Assembly: GCA_023055355.1 (NCBI GenBank)
Contig: JALJCS010000056.1
Location: forward strand, 682,001 to 746,000
Length of the DNA stretch: 64,000 nt
DNA from: Agelaius tricolor
Taxonomy: Eukaryota; Chordata; Aves; Passeriformes; Icteridae
Reading direction: 5' to 3'
The notes below the pieces were generated by a model, which saw only the letters and a list, made by a program, of their open reading frames with translations, had not been told where the DNA came from and did not search any database. Positions 56,204 through 64,000 of the stretch are shown in pieces (position 1 is the first letter of the stretch; each line of letters begins with the position of its first letter). A program made the position numbers and the translations under genes.

Positions 56204-56803
56204 TGTTATAGATACATATTATAATATTGGCTTTTTGCAAATATTAAAATGGATTCTGTACGTGTAGTGTTAAAATAACTTTGTTATAAAGATGCAGGGG
56301 TTTTTTTCTGTTGTTGATTATGCTTAGTGAAATAGCTGATATGACTATGCTTGTGTTAAAATGCCTGCTTGCATGGGATAACATCCAGTGAACATAGGAT
56401 GAGGACACCTGCTACAGATATGCTAGCTATCATCATTCGCCGTCTGAAGACAATGTGGGCCGGGGCCAAAACTGAAGATGATGATAAAAAAGGAGTAAAA
56501 CCACAACCAAGGAATACGCATGCTCTAAAAAGGCAGATCCAAGGAGGAGGTATGCTAAACAATTATTGGAACATGTAAACTAGTTTGGGGAAAAAGTTTA
56601 CTATGCATACGGGTCTATGAATATGCAACAGGCTGATGTAAGGGAAAAGGTATTTAAGGGGTATCTCCGAAAATAACAGGGTGGTCTTGGCTGAATGCCA
56701 AGATTCACCCGGCCGTAATAACATTTGCTCTATGGTCCTTGTCTCCTATTGTCCTTTATTAAACTTTTTAAATTTTCACAGGAGAGTGAACCTGTTTTTC
56801 ACA
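56204..56803 (+). repeat. Solo LTR N
   Basis: TGTTATAGATAC to CTGTTTTTCACA, 600 bp, ATTAAA at 56758-56763. Flanked by TCGC (56200-56203) and TCAC (56804-56807), a 4-bp duplication differing only by a CpG transition. Confidence 0.8.
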
Positions 56804-57118
56804 TCACAAAATACACTTCAAAGTAGATTCGGATTGCTAAATGAGGTTTCCTGGGTTGTGACTGGGAAACCTGCCTGAGACAACCCCCTCGGGAGCCTAG
56901 AAAGAACAATAGAGAGCCCTCTGTATGTCTGTTGCCTGTTTTAAAGGGACCCTGCACCTGCACCCCCACTACCCCCCTCCCTCTTCTGTGAACTTCGGTA
57001 AAGCACAGAAGTTTTGCTTCCCGAGTGTGGGTCTTAAAGGCAGTAAACGAATTTGGGCGGGTTGATTTAGAGAAGATATGGAAAATATGATTTTGGGTCA
57101 CCTTTCATGTTAAACTCT
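56804..57118. other. Unassigned flank of LTR N
   Basis: No recognised coding or LTR motif. It joins the ERVL RT fragment at 57119. Confidence 0.4.
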
Positions 57119-57290
57119 TCCTCTTATCTCTGTGACACCCACAGAATCATATTATCAATGTATTGCAGGTGTTCTAGAGCTTCACCCTGTTTCAGTACAG
57201 TCTGGATCAGTCCACGGCAGATAGTAAGGTTGTGTTTCCACCCCTGGGGTAGTTGATTCAAGGTGTACTGGACATCCCTTAAAGACCTGA
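57119..57290 (-). pseudogene. RT fragment of ERVL K (active-site region)
   Basis: Nucleotide match to 18430-18560 of provirus D: the segment around the RT active site and the LPQGWKHN stretch, minus strand. Flanking RT sequence is missing. Confidence 0.85.
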
Positions 57291-57497
57291 ACCATATGCA
57301 GCAACATGCTAGCTCCTAGCAAAAAGACCAGATTAGTTTCAAAGGTTTTCAAAATCTTCAAAGTTCTTAAATGTTACTGTAATCAGCCTGGAGGAGAAGG
57401 AAGGAAAGAAGGAGGGAAGAAAGATGTAGGAAGGTGTCTCCCCCATATGTTGTTCTTCTGAAGAGAAAAGGCTGAAGTTGTGATTATTAATCGTTCC

Positions 57498-57749
57498 CTA
57501 TAGGTGCTTCCCAAAGTATAGAGGTGCCTGCAATACTGAATACATACACCAGATTGGTGTCCTGACCAGTGACATTGTCATATCATAAGCCAATACTAAA
57601 CAGTACCCCACAATGATAGTCTTAGCCCAGGCCTCAAGGACAATAAACATTACACCAGGGAACATGTTCTGCAAGTAAGGTATTACTGGTATTACAGAAC
57701 AAAACCCTGAGACAAAATGCAACAACTGTGAGAGCGAATAAATCCACAT
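57498..57749 (-). CDS. Small hydrophobic ORF before gag in ERVL K
   Basis: ATG at 57747-57749 followed by TGG; 83 codons. Begins MWIYSLSQLLHFVSGFC, has PYLQNMFPG and a second hydrophobic run (MFIVLEAWAKTIIVGYCLVLAY). The ATG lies 96 nt after the primer site. Counterpart of the 61-codon ORF in provirus D. Function unknown. Confidence 0.55.
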   Translation of the reverse strand: MWIYSLSQLLHFVSGFCSVIPVIPYLQNMFPGVMFIVLEAWAKTIIVGYCLVLAYDMTMSLVRTPIWCMYSVLQAPLYFGKHL

Positions 57750-57844
57750 TGTAACCTGCAACTATTAAACCGGTACAATGAACGTTTATAACAATCTTGT
57801 TTTAACATGCTCTGGTCAGATCTGTTGTTATCTCAACCCTTCAA

Positions 57845-57862
57845 GCCCCACGCTGGGCACCA
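57845..57862 (-). other. Primer-binding site of ERVL K
   Basis: Minus strand TGGTGCCCAGCGTGGGGC, close to the site in provirus D and two mismatches from the tRNA-Lys1,2 site. Confidence 0.8.
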
Positions 57863-57870
57863 AAAAGGAC

Positions 57871-58438
57871 TGTCGTGGTTTAAGCCCAACTAGCAACTAA
57901 GCAGCACACAGCTGCTCGATCATTCTCCCCCACCTCCTCCCCACCCTGGAAGAAGGGGGAGGAGAACTAAAAGTAAAACTTGTAGGCTGAGATAAGAACA
58001 ATTTAATAATTGAAACAAAATATTATAATAAAAAAATATTTTAAAAAGAGAGATAAAACCCAGGAAAAACAAGTGATGCACAATACAGTTGCTCACCACT
58101 TGCTGACTGATGCTAAAAGCTGTTCCCAAAACATGATTGGCCTCCCTTCTTAATACCTCTCCCAGTTTATATATTTGGCATGATTTCTACAGTGTGGAAT
58201 ATCCTTTTGGTCAGTTCAGGTCAGCTCTCCTGGCTGTGCTCCCTCACAGCTTCTTGTGCAGCTCCTCACTGTCAGAGCATGAGACACTGAAAAGCCCTTG
58301 TCTCAGGGTAAGCACTGCTCAGCAACAACCAAAACCATCAGTGTGTTATCAGCATTATTCTCATATTGAATCCAAAACACAGCACTGTACCAGCTACTGA
58401 GAAGAAAATGAACTCTTATCCCAGACAAAACCAGGTCA
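57871..58438 (-). repeat. 5' LTR of ERVL K
   Basis: Minus: TGACCTGGTTTTGTC to TTAAACCACGACA, 568 bp, with ATTAAA (minus) at 58002-58007. Its 3' end resembles that of the solo LTR at 60924-61377. Confidence 0.85.
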
Positions 58439-59255
58439 TCTGTGTTTCAAACTGTGGACAGTTTAGCTCATCAATTGCTAGCCTGCACCCACAGCTCCAG
58501 TGTGTATGAAGAGCTTCCCCATATGTCTGCTCTGAGAAACCATGGACTGTAGCTTTGCAGGACTCCCCACGGCACAAAAGGGCTAGCACCAAGCCAAAGC
58601 TCGGTTCTGTGATGGCAAATGGGAGGGCAGAACCTGGGGGCGGGGTAAACTTCTTAATGCTTCGATACTCCCTTTCTTTCAGGCCTTTCCCTTAGTACGT
58701 GGTTTTGTGTCTGTGTGAGTTGACACAGGCAGGCAGCCAGAATAACCACAAAAACATGGCTGAAATGCAAAGAGTAAATTTATCTCATTACCTTGCTATC
58801 CGGAGGATCCCGAAGCAACACCTGGGCGGAGACACTCAAGCGGGAACACAGCACCTTCAGGCTCAGTCCATGCTAGTAGGCAGTGGGGCTGCTGTTTGCA
58901 CCCATTTATCAAGGGCCTGCGCACGCATATTTTACCACCATGCTGTGACTTCTGTGCTTTTTTATGATCTCTGAGCTTTGATCTTCTTTCTCCCAAAACA
59001 GGGAGCTCAAGCATGTCCGTGAGAGGGCCTCCAAGTCTCTTCAAAGATCTACGTTATCTCTACACAGAGATTCTACTTCTCATAACAGACAGGATAAACA
59101 GCAGTAGGCATAATACATGGAGTTTCCCACACTGTTATTCTCCAGGCCTTGGCATTCCCAGCTACAAGGTCCCTTGAGCAAATCTACCATCCTCCTCACC
59201 ATTCTTCTACTTTTAAACCTTTCCTCCCAACAGTATCTGAAGCAGACAACCTTTC
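58439..59255. other. Intervening sequence, no gene seen
   Basis: No coding or structural feature recognised. 58720-59110 may be an old minus-strand LTR, but I could not find a partner copy or duplication. Confidence 0.4.
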
Positions 59256-59876
59256 AGTGAAAAATGCGTATTTTATAATTGGCTTTTTGCAAATATTAAA
59301 ATTAATATTATATGTGTTATGTTAGAAAGTTATGCTGTATTAATTTTCTTAAGTAGTGTCAAATATAGTTTTAGATTATAACATAATGTTAAAATAGAAA
59401 CTATGCTATGTAAGATACTTTTTTTAAAGAAAGGATTTGCAGCAAGATAGCAGCCACAGGACACCTAAATCTTTCAGAGAAAAAGAATTTATTGCTCTCT
59501 TATCAGAAGAAACTAACTTCTTCCCACCTTGCTCAGCCCTGAAGATGCCGTTAGGATTAAGAGAAAGAAGCTGACACTGACCAGACAGAATCCTTTGTTT
59601 GAACGGGAGTTATGCATCATGTATGAGGTGTATAATTATGCAACAGGCTATTGTTTTTAAGGGTTAATCCTCTGTTAACGGATGTCCTTTTTCAGGCTTA
59701 TGTTGCCCAGAAAAAGGTACCTGGACTGTCCGTAACTCTTTGTTTTTATTGTCTCATATTGTCCTAATCCAAATTGTCCAAATTTTTATTACTCTAATTA
59801 TATTGCTATTTTTATAATCATTTTATTACTATTAAACTTTTAAATTTTTAAAAACAAGTGATTGGCGTTTTTCACA
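59256..59876 (+). repeat. Solo LTR J1 (same family as provirus P)
   Basis: Starts GTGAAAAATGCG after a changed first base and ends GGCGTTTTTCACA. ATTAAA at 59831-59836. The 5-bp duplication CTTTC is at 59251-59255 and 59877-59881. Confidence 0.92.
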
Positions 59877-59881
59877 CTTTC

Positions 59882-60923
59882 CACACAGTGAGTCTCTTGC
59901 CAGAAGCATACAGGTTTACTTTGGGACTACAAGACAGGACCCTTCGAACTAACCCAGTCAGACTCCCCATCCCCAGCTGCTGAAGTCTCCCTGCACCAGG
60001 TTGGCATGAGGCCTTTAAGGCCTCTAAGACCCAGAATTACTGTTGGATAAAGCTGGATTCCCAAAGGAGTGAAACAGACTAGATCTCCTTTTCTAATAGA
60101 GCTGAGGCTTTATTTTAAGTCTTACTGTGTCCTTTTTCCAGAGTGAACATTTGCAGTCATGGCCTTGATGCTGCCTAGAGCTGCTGTGAGCCTGTGGGCT
60201 ATGCCCTGGGTTTGTGGGAGATCAAGGGCAGAGATGTCCTCATTCCTTTGAAATGGACATCGACTGTGCTGCTGTATACAGTGGAGCCAGCTCTGTGCTC
60301 CCTGCTCCAGGGAGCTGGTGTCAGAGCCAGACCATCTCATAATGCAAAGGGTTTGTCAAATCATCTGTCCTACCTGTACTTGGTATACTGGTGCTTTACT
60401 CGATCACTGTAGTTTGGAGCCCAGAGAAGTGGTTTTGCCTGAAGCATGCATAATAGGTCTGACTTCAATCACCTTGCACTAGCCAGGGAAGGTGGCAGTG
60501 TTGAGACCTGTGCCTGTGTGTCCCCTCTATCCCCGGGGGGAGGGGTCTGTCCTAACCACACTGCATGGCTCTGGGCTCCTTTGTGTGACAGTGAGCAAGG
60601 GTGAAGGGGCACCTGCTCCCACCTGGTGTTTGGTGCAGCTAATTTTGTATGAGGAAGGTCCCACAACCACATTAGCCAAGCTTTTGGCAAGCCTTCTCTC
60701 CCACAAGAGGGAAGAAATAGTTTGGAACTGCAAGGCAAAGGGTGAATTGAGGGAGAGGAAACAGGACATGACAGAGAAGGGTGAGGTAGGAGCTGCTGTG
60801 GCCTCTTCTGAATGCTGAAGGGGCCCTAAGAGGACTTTGCCCTGCAATTCCTTCAGAAAAAGTAACTCGGACAGTGAGGGATGAACAGAGGGGATTAAAA
60901 ACCCAGATGCTGGGGGAAAACTC
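59882..60923. other. Probable unique host sequence
   Basis: No ERV match within the window and no convincing exon. Several 70-110-codon frames on both strands look like chance. Confidence 0.4.
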
Positions 60924-61377
60924 TGTCCTGGTTCTGGCCAGAACAGGGTTCACTTTTGCAGTAGTCGGGAGGGAGGTTATTCTATACCACCTCACATCAT
61001 TGCCGGGGGCGGGGCAAAGGGATTCTTGCTTCCGAGGAGAAGGGATTCCTCCGGGCTGAGAAAACATGGCAGACTAGTCTGGCATTTGTTTATTGTTGGG
61101 GGCTTTCCATGTAAATTCGTTTTTTTCTTATACCTTTTGTTATTAATATTGTTGCTGCTACTGTTCAGTTTTCTGATTTCATTGCTGTTTCCAGTAAATT
61201 GTTCTTATCTCAACCCATGATCTTCACCTTCTGTGCCTCAAAGTCTCAACTCGATCCAAACGACCCAGACCCAGTGGAAAGCGGGAGAGGAAGAGGGAGG
61301 GAGAGAGAACAGCCTGTGGTTTGGGAGAGTCTAGGTGGGGGCACCAAATTGGGGAGTACCATTCCTAAACCACGACA
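60924..61377 (+). repeat. Solo LTR R (ERVL-like)
   Basis: TGTCCTGGTTCTGGCC to CTAAACCACGACA, about 454 bp. The 3' end, including TTGTTCTTATCTCA, resembles the LTR of ERVL K. Target duplication not clear. Confidence 0.7.
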
Positions 61378-61955
61378 AACACCTTGCTGGGAGAGGTTTA
61401 ATTCAGCAGAGAGACTCCTCTGGGCTGGAAGAGCCCCACGGCTGCTCTTCTTCAGTCCCACCTTACTGCTTGGGCTTTAAGAAAAGGAAGGCAGAAGAGA
61501 GGAGGCAGGGATTAAGTACTAGTCGGCTCTTTGGAAGAGACCACCAGATAATTAAATGATTCATAAGCATCTAGGAGAAAACAAGGCAGTGCCTGCCAGC
61601 ACTGGATGCTTGAGAACAAGCATCATACATGTATGATTCCTCCTGATATGAGCAGGGCTGGGGCTGTAGATGCAATGCCACTTGGCTGTAGCAATGTTTC
61701 TAGTCCTAAGGAAATGCCACGCAGGTGAGGATGTGAGTGCCCAAACAGACCTAGAAGTGGTTGTGGAGGGGTGGCTGGTGATGGAAGAGCTGTGGGATGG
61801 CTGTTTCAGGTGGTTCAAGGGGAACTAGAGCTTCAAAGCCCTGGTCGAACAGGGTCTGTGCTGGGACAAGCGGCTAGGAACGAGTCCTGCAGTGGGGCCT
61901 GGTGGGGCAGTCCAGTCCTGCCTAAAAAATCAATCAGGGAAAAGAAAAACCTGCC

Positions 61956-61988
<33 letters not shown>

Positions 61989-62250
61989 AACGAGTCCTAC
62001 AGGTACCTTTGGGTGGAGAGGAAGGGCTGGGTCCCTTCACACACCTTTTCACTCGGGGAAAAAAATCAATCCTCTGGGACATGTTCCCCGCAAAGCCTCG
62101 CCGAGGCCGCAAAGAGACCACCTTCTACGGGTCCAAACCTGCCTCTCACTGCCCGAACCTAGGCGCACGGTCCAGTCAGGTGAGCCCGGGCACGCAAAGG
62201 GCACTCGAGCACTCGCCTCTCGCCCCTCCTGCTTGGCTGCAATCCTTCCC
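61378..62250. other. Host sequence upstream of the promoter
   Basis: No gene recognised. Contains a 28-base A run at 61956-61983, possibly the tail of an old retroposed sequence. Confidence 0.4.
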
Positions 62251-62759
62251 ACACGTTTCCCTTTCCTCGGGTGCTTAGCCAATCGCTAGGCCAGGGTAGC
62301 TCGGATGGCTGTCGTAGTGGGACTTTCCGCCTGGATTTTCGCGTTGGTGGATTTTTGCCATTGGCTGCTCGACCCGTATTGCCCTATAGAACAGCCACAG
62401 CAAGGAAGGCGCTGCAATTGATTGACGGGTGTTGTTATTGGCTCGTTATGATTGGGAGAGAATAGGAGCGGGGCGGAAGAGGGAAGAGTGCGCGTTTTTT
62501 TTTCCTCGTTCCCTCGCTTCCACCTTTCCGATTGGCTGAGATGGTAACCGGACGGAATTTCCGATTGGTCAGCGCACGCTGTTGTTAGGCGGGTGAGGCA
62601 GCGCGAGGCGGAGTTTCCTCTTCCGATGAGTCGGTTCTGAGGTTCGCTCAACGCGAAGCGTCCCGTCGTACCATCGCTTCTGCGAGTCTGTCCAAAACCT
62701 ACTGTCACCCGTCTTGAGGAGCTGTTGCCGGCCGCCTCGCCTTTTTTCCTCTCAGCGCC
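62251..62759 (+). promoter_or_regulatory. CpG-island promoter with six CCAAT boxes
   Basis: CpG-rich from about 62070 to 63250. CCAAT boxes in either orientation at 62279-62283, 62360-62364, 62437-62441, 62451-62455, 62531-62535 and 62564-62568 (NF-Y type), plus a GC box at ~62470. No TATA box at a fitting distance. Typical of a housekeeping gene. The transcription start and 5' UTR probably lie between 62600 and 62759. Confidence 0.8.
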
Positions 62760-62776
62760 ATGGCCTCAGGATCCGA
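62760..62776 (+). CDS. First coding exon of a host gene, possibly VCP
   Basis: ATG in a good initiation context (gcgccATGG) encodes Met-Ala-Ser-Gly-Ser plus two bases (GA) of the next codon, followed at once by the splice donor GTAAGT (62777-62782). A very short first coding exon beginning MASG, a CCAAT-rich CpG island and a Z/W-like ERV-dense setting would fit the AAA-ATPase VCP/p97, whose vertebrate proteins start MASG. Only five residues are available, so the gene identity is a hypothesis. Exon 2 is not within the window. Confidence 0.45.
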
Positions 62777-64000
62777 GTAAGTGTGGGCCGTCCGCCGGCA
62801 GGCGGCGGCCTAGGCCCGGCTGCGGTGGCGCTGGGCCCGGCTTGGCCTAGCTCTCCTTACTTCGCCTTCGCGCGGCGCTACCCAGGCTGGGCCTGACGGC
62901 GAGCCCAATCCTCCTCCCGATCTCGCTGTGTCATTCAGGTTCTGAGGAAGTGGGGGTGGGGCCGGGAGGGGGATGGGCTGCTCTTCGTGTTTGCCCAGCC
63001 AGGAGCTTGTCTGCAGCGGGGCCCTAGGTACCGCCACCCTTCGCCTGCCGAGTCTCCTTGGGAAGTGTTGAGTAATGGGGGGCGAGACCTGGCCGGGGCC
63101 GTCTCGCCTGGGCTAGGCCTCACCCAGGGAAGGCTTTGTTTTTCAGAGCCCGGAGCTTTGGGGTGAGCGGCTGGCCGGGACATGAGGGGGAAGAGGCGTG
63201 TCCTGGTCTCCTCCCCGCAGGTCCGCAGCGGCCCTCGGATCGGGGCTGGAAGAGACTTGGCATTGGAAGAGGAAGATTTGTTGTACCGGACTAGCCCCTG
63301 TGGCAGCTGAAGCAATTAGCTATATTTTTGTCTCTAGTGTCCTGCCTCACTGTCTTCAGTTCCAGGCTGAGGGTCATATTTTGTGCTCCTCAAAAGTCAG
63401 TTGAGTAATACTGGCTTCTCTGCGCCCAGCCCATGTGTGCAAGTCACTTCACAGTCCCTTGAGAGGAGTAAAAATAAAACCTAAAGCTAATTTCCAAATC
63501 CAAGAATACTTCAAGTGACTTGTTGGCTTCACCAGAGGCTCTTTCAGTCCCTTTAGTGTCTGTGGTTTATCTTCTCCTTTTCTTTTGCAACTTCTGCAAT
63601 TTAGACCCACTTGGTCTTATTAAGTCAGTTCCAGCAAGGTGTGCCAAGAATTTAAGGTGTGTGGTAGAGCTTGTGATGGAAGTGATGGTCTCAGAGGTGT
63701 ATTTTGAGTCTGAGATGAGCAGTGTTATTAAAAAGAAATTTATGTTTTTGCAAAGTTGTTCTCAACACATAGGAATCAAAAAAAGTTCCCGTACAACTGG
63801 AAAACAGTTACTTCTTAGTTACAACTTTTGGGTCAATGCTGTTGGCAGCCATCTTGTCTAATTGAGCTTTAGCACAGAGTATAGCATTGCAAGACCTAAT
63901 AGAGTGTTTCTGAAAAAATTCTTGGATTTGTGTGTGTACCTGTCTGAAACAGTATCTGAGAATTTAGCATCTTGAGCATGGGTATGAACTCGCTGCTTGA
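62777..64000 (+). other. Intron 1 of the host gene (start)
   Basis: Begins with GTAAGT. CpG-rich for ~450 bp, then ordinary A/T-richer sequence. No second exon, ERV or LTR seen before the window ends. Confidence 0.6.

Larger units (their letters stand above)
53870..58438 (-). mobile_element. ERVL K: 5'-end remnant with nested LTRs
   Basis: 5' LTR (57871-58438), primer site, pre-gag ORF, and pieces of RT at 57119-57290 and 53870-54190, interrupted by LTRs L, M and N. Cut on the left by provirus P. Most of gag, and everything after RT, is absent. Confidence 0.82.

Noticed and set aside
58720..59110. Possible old LTR left of J1
   Set aside because: Looks LTR-like at the ends but no partner, polyadenylation signal or duplication was found; left as unassigned.
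61771..62289. 172-codon plus-strand frame upstream of the promoter
   Set aside because: Spans a 28-base A run read as poly-lysine and CpG-rich sequence. Openness is explained by composition.
62950..64000. Second exon of the host gene
   Set aside because: No frame with flanking splice sites and recognisable conserved residues is present; the stretch reads as intron.

Overview
This is vertebrate nuclear DNA, almost certainly from a bird and probably a songbird-type genome. The LTRs, primer-binding sites and polyprotein motifs are those of avian endogenous retroviruses (ERVs). There is no operon-like layout, and the only non-viral gene signal is a spliced CpG-island promoter with a short first coding exon at the right end. 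Nearly 60 kb is a pile-up of ERVs and solo LTRs, mostly on the minus strand and inserted into one another. Such density is typical of the female-specific W chromosome or other non-recombining bird DNA. The exon at 62760-62776 (MASGS, then GTAAGT) would fit VCP, which has Z and W copies in birds, but that assignment is tentative.

Region 1 (1-32551) is a nest. An old class II ERV (B, remains at 10265-13461 and 30619-32551) was hit in gag by an ERVL-type provirus (D, 13462-30618, target duplication ATTGG) and in integrase by a long LTR (C, 8999-10264). C was then hit by a nearly complete class II provirus (A, 1-8998; the left LTR runs off the window). D carries two solo LTRs (14521-15182, duplication AAGCAG; 15963-16980, duplication CATT) and an LTR (G) lying between its own 5' LTR and its primer-binding site (duplication GATT). 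G is split by a gammaretrovirus-like provirus (F, 21616-29873).

Region 2 (32552-53869) holds two gammaretrovirus-like proviruses on the minus strand. I (32552-43423) has a tRNA-Trp primer site, an amber codon at the gag-pol junction and an Env with a CX7CC motif; it contains a solo LTR (40271-40866, duplication CCAATG). P (43424-53869) has an initiator-tRNA-Met primer site, a leader with a ~50-bp tandem repeat and a similar amber codon. Its pol gene is out of order, and its truncated 3' LTR is split by another LTR (43455-44676, duplication CCTTT). The two flanks of I do not match each other, so I probably marks an ectopic recombination deletion.

Region 3 (53870-61377) holds an ERVL remnant (K, 53870-58438) with its 5' LTR and primer site, three nested LTRs inside it, and two further solo LTRs (59256-59876, duplication CTTTC; 60924-61377). 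Region 4 (61378-64000) is host sequence: a promoter with six CCAAT boxes, the short first coding exon and the start of an intron.

Nearly every viral gene is broken by stops, frameshifts or active-site changes; these are described but not repaired. The observations most worth following are a small hydrophobic ORF starting MW about 90 nt after the primer site in both ERVL elements, a coding-like interval between pol and env in both I and P, a retained -1 frameshift signal in A, and the recombination scars around I and P.
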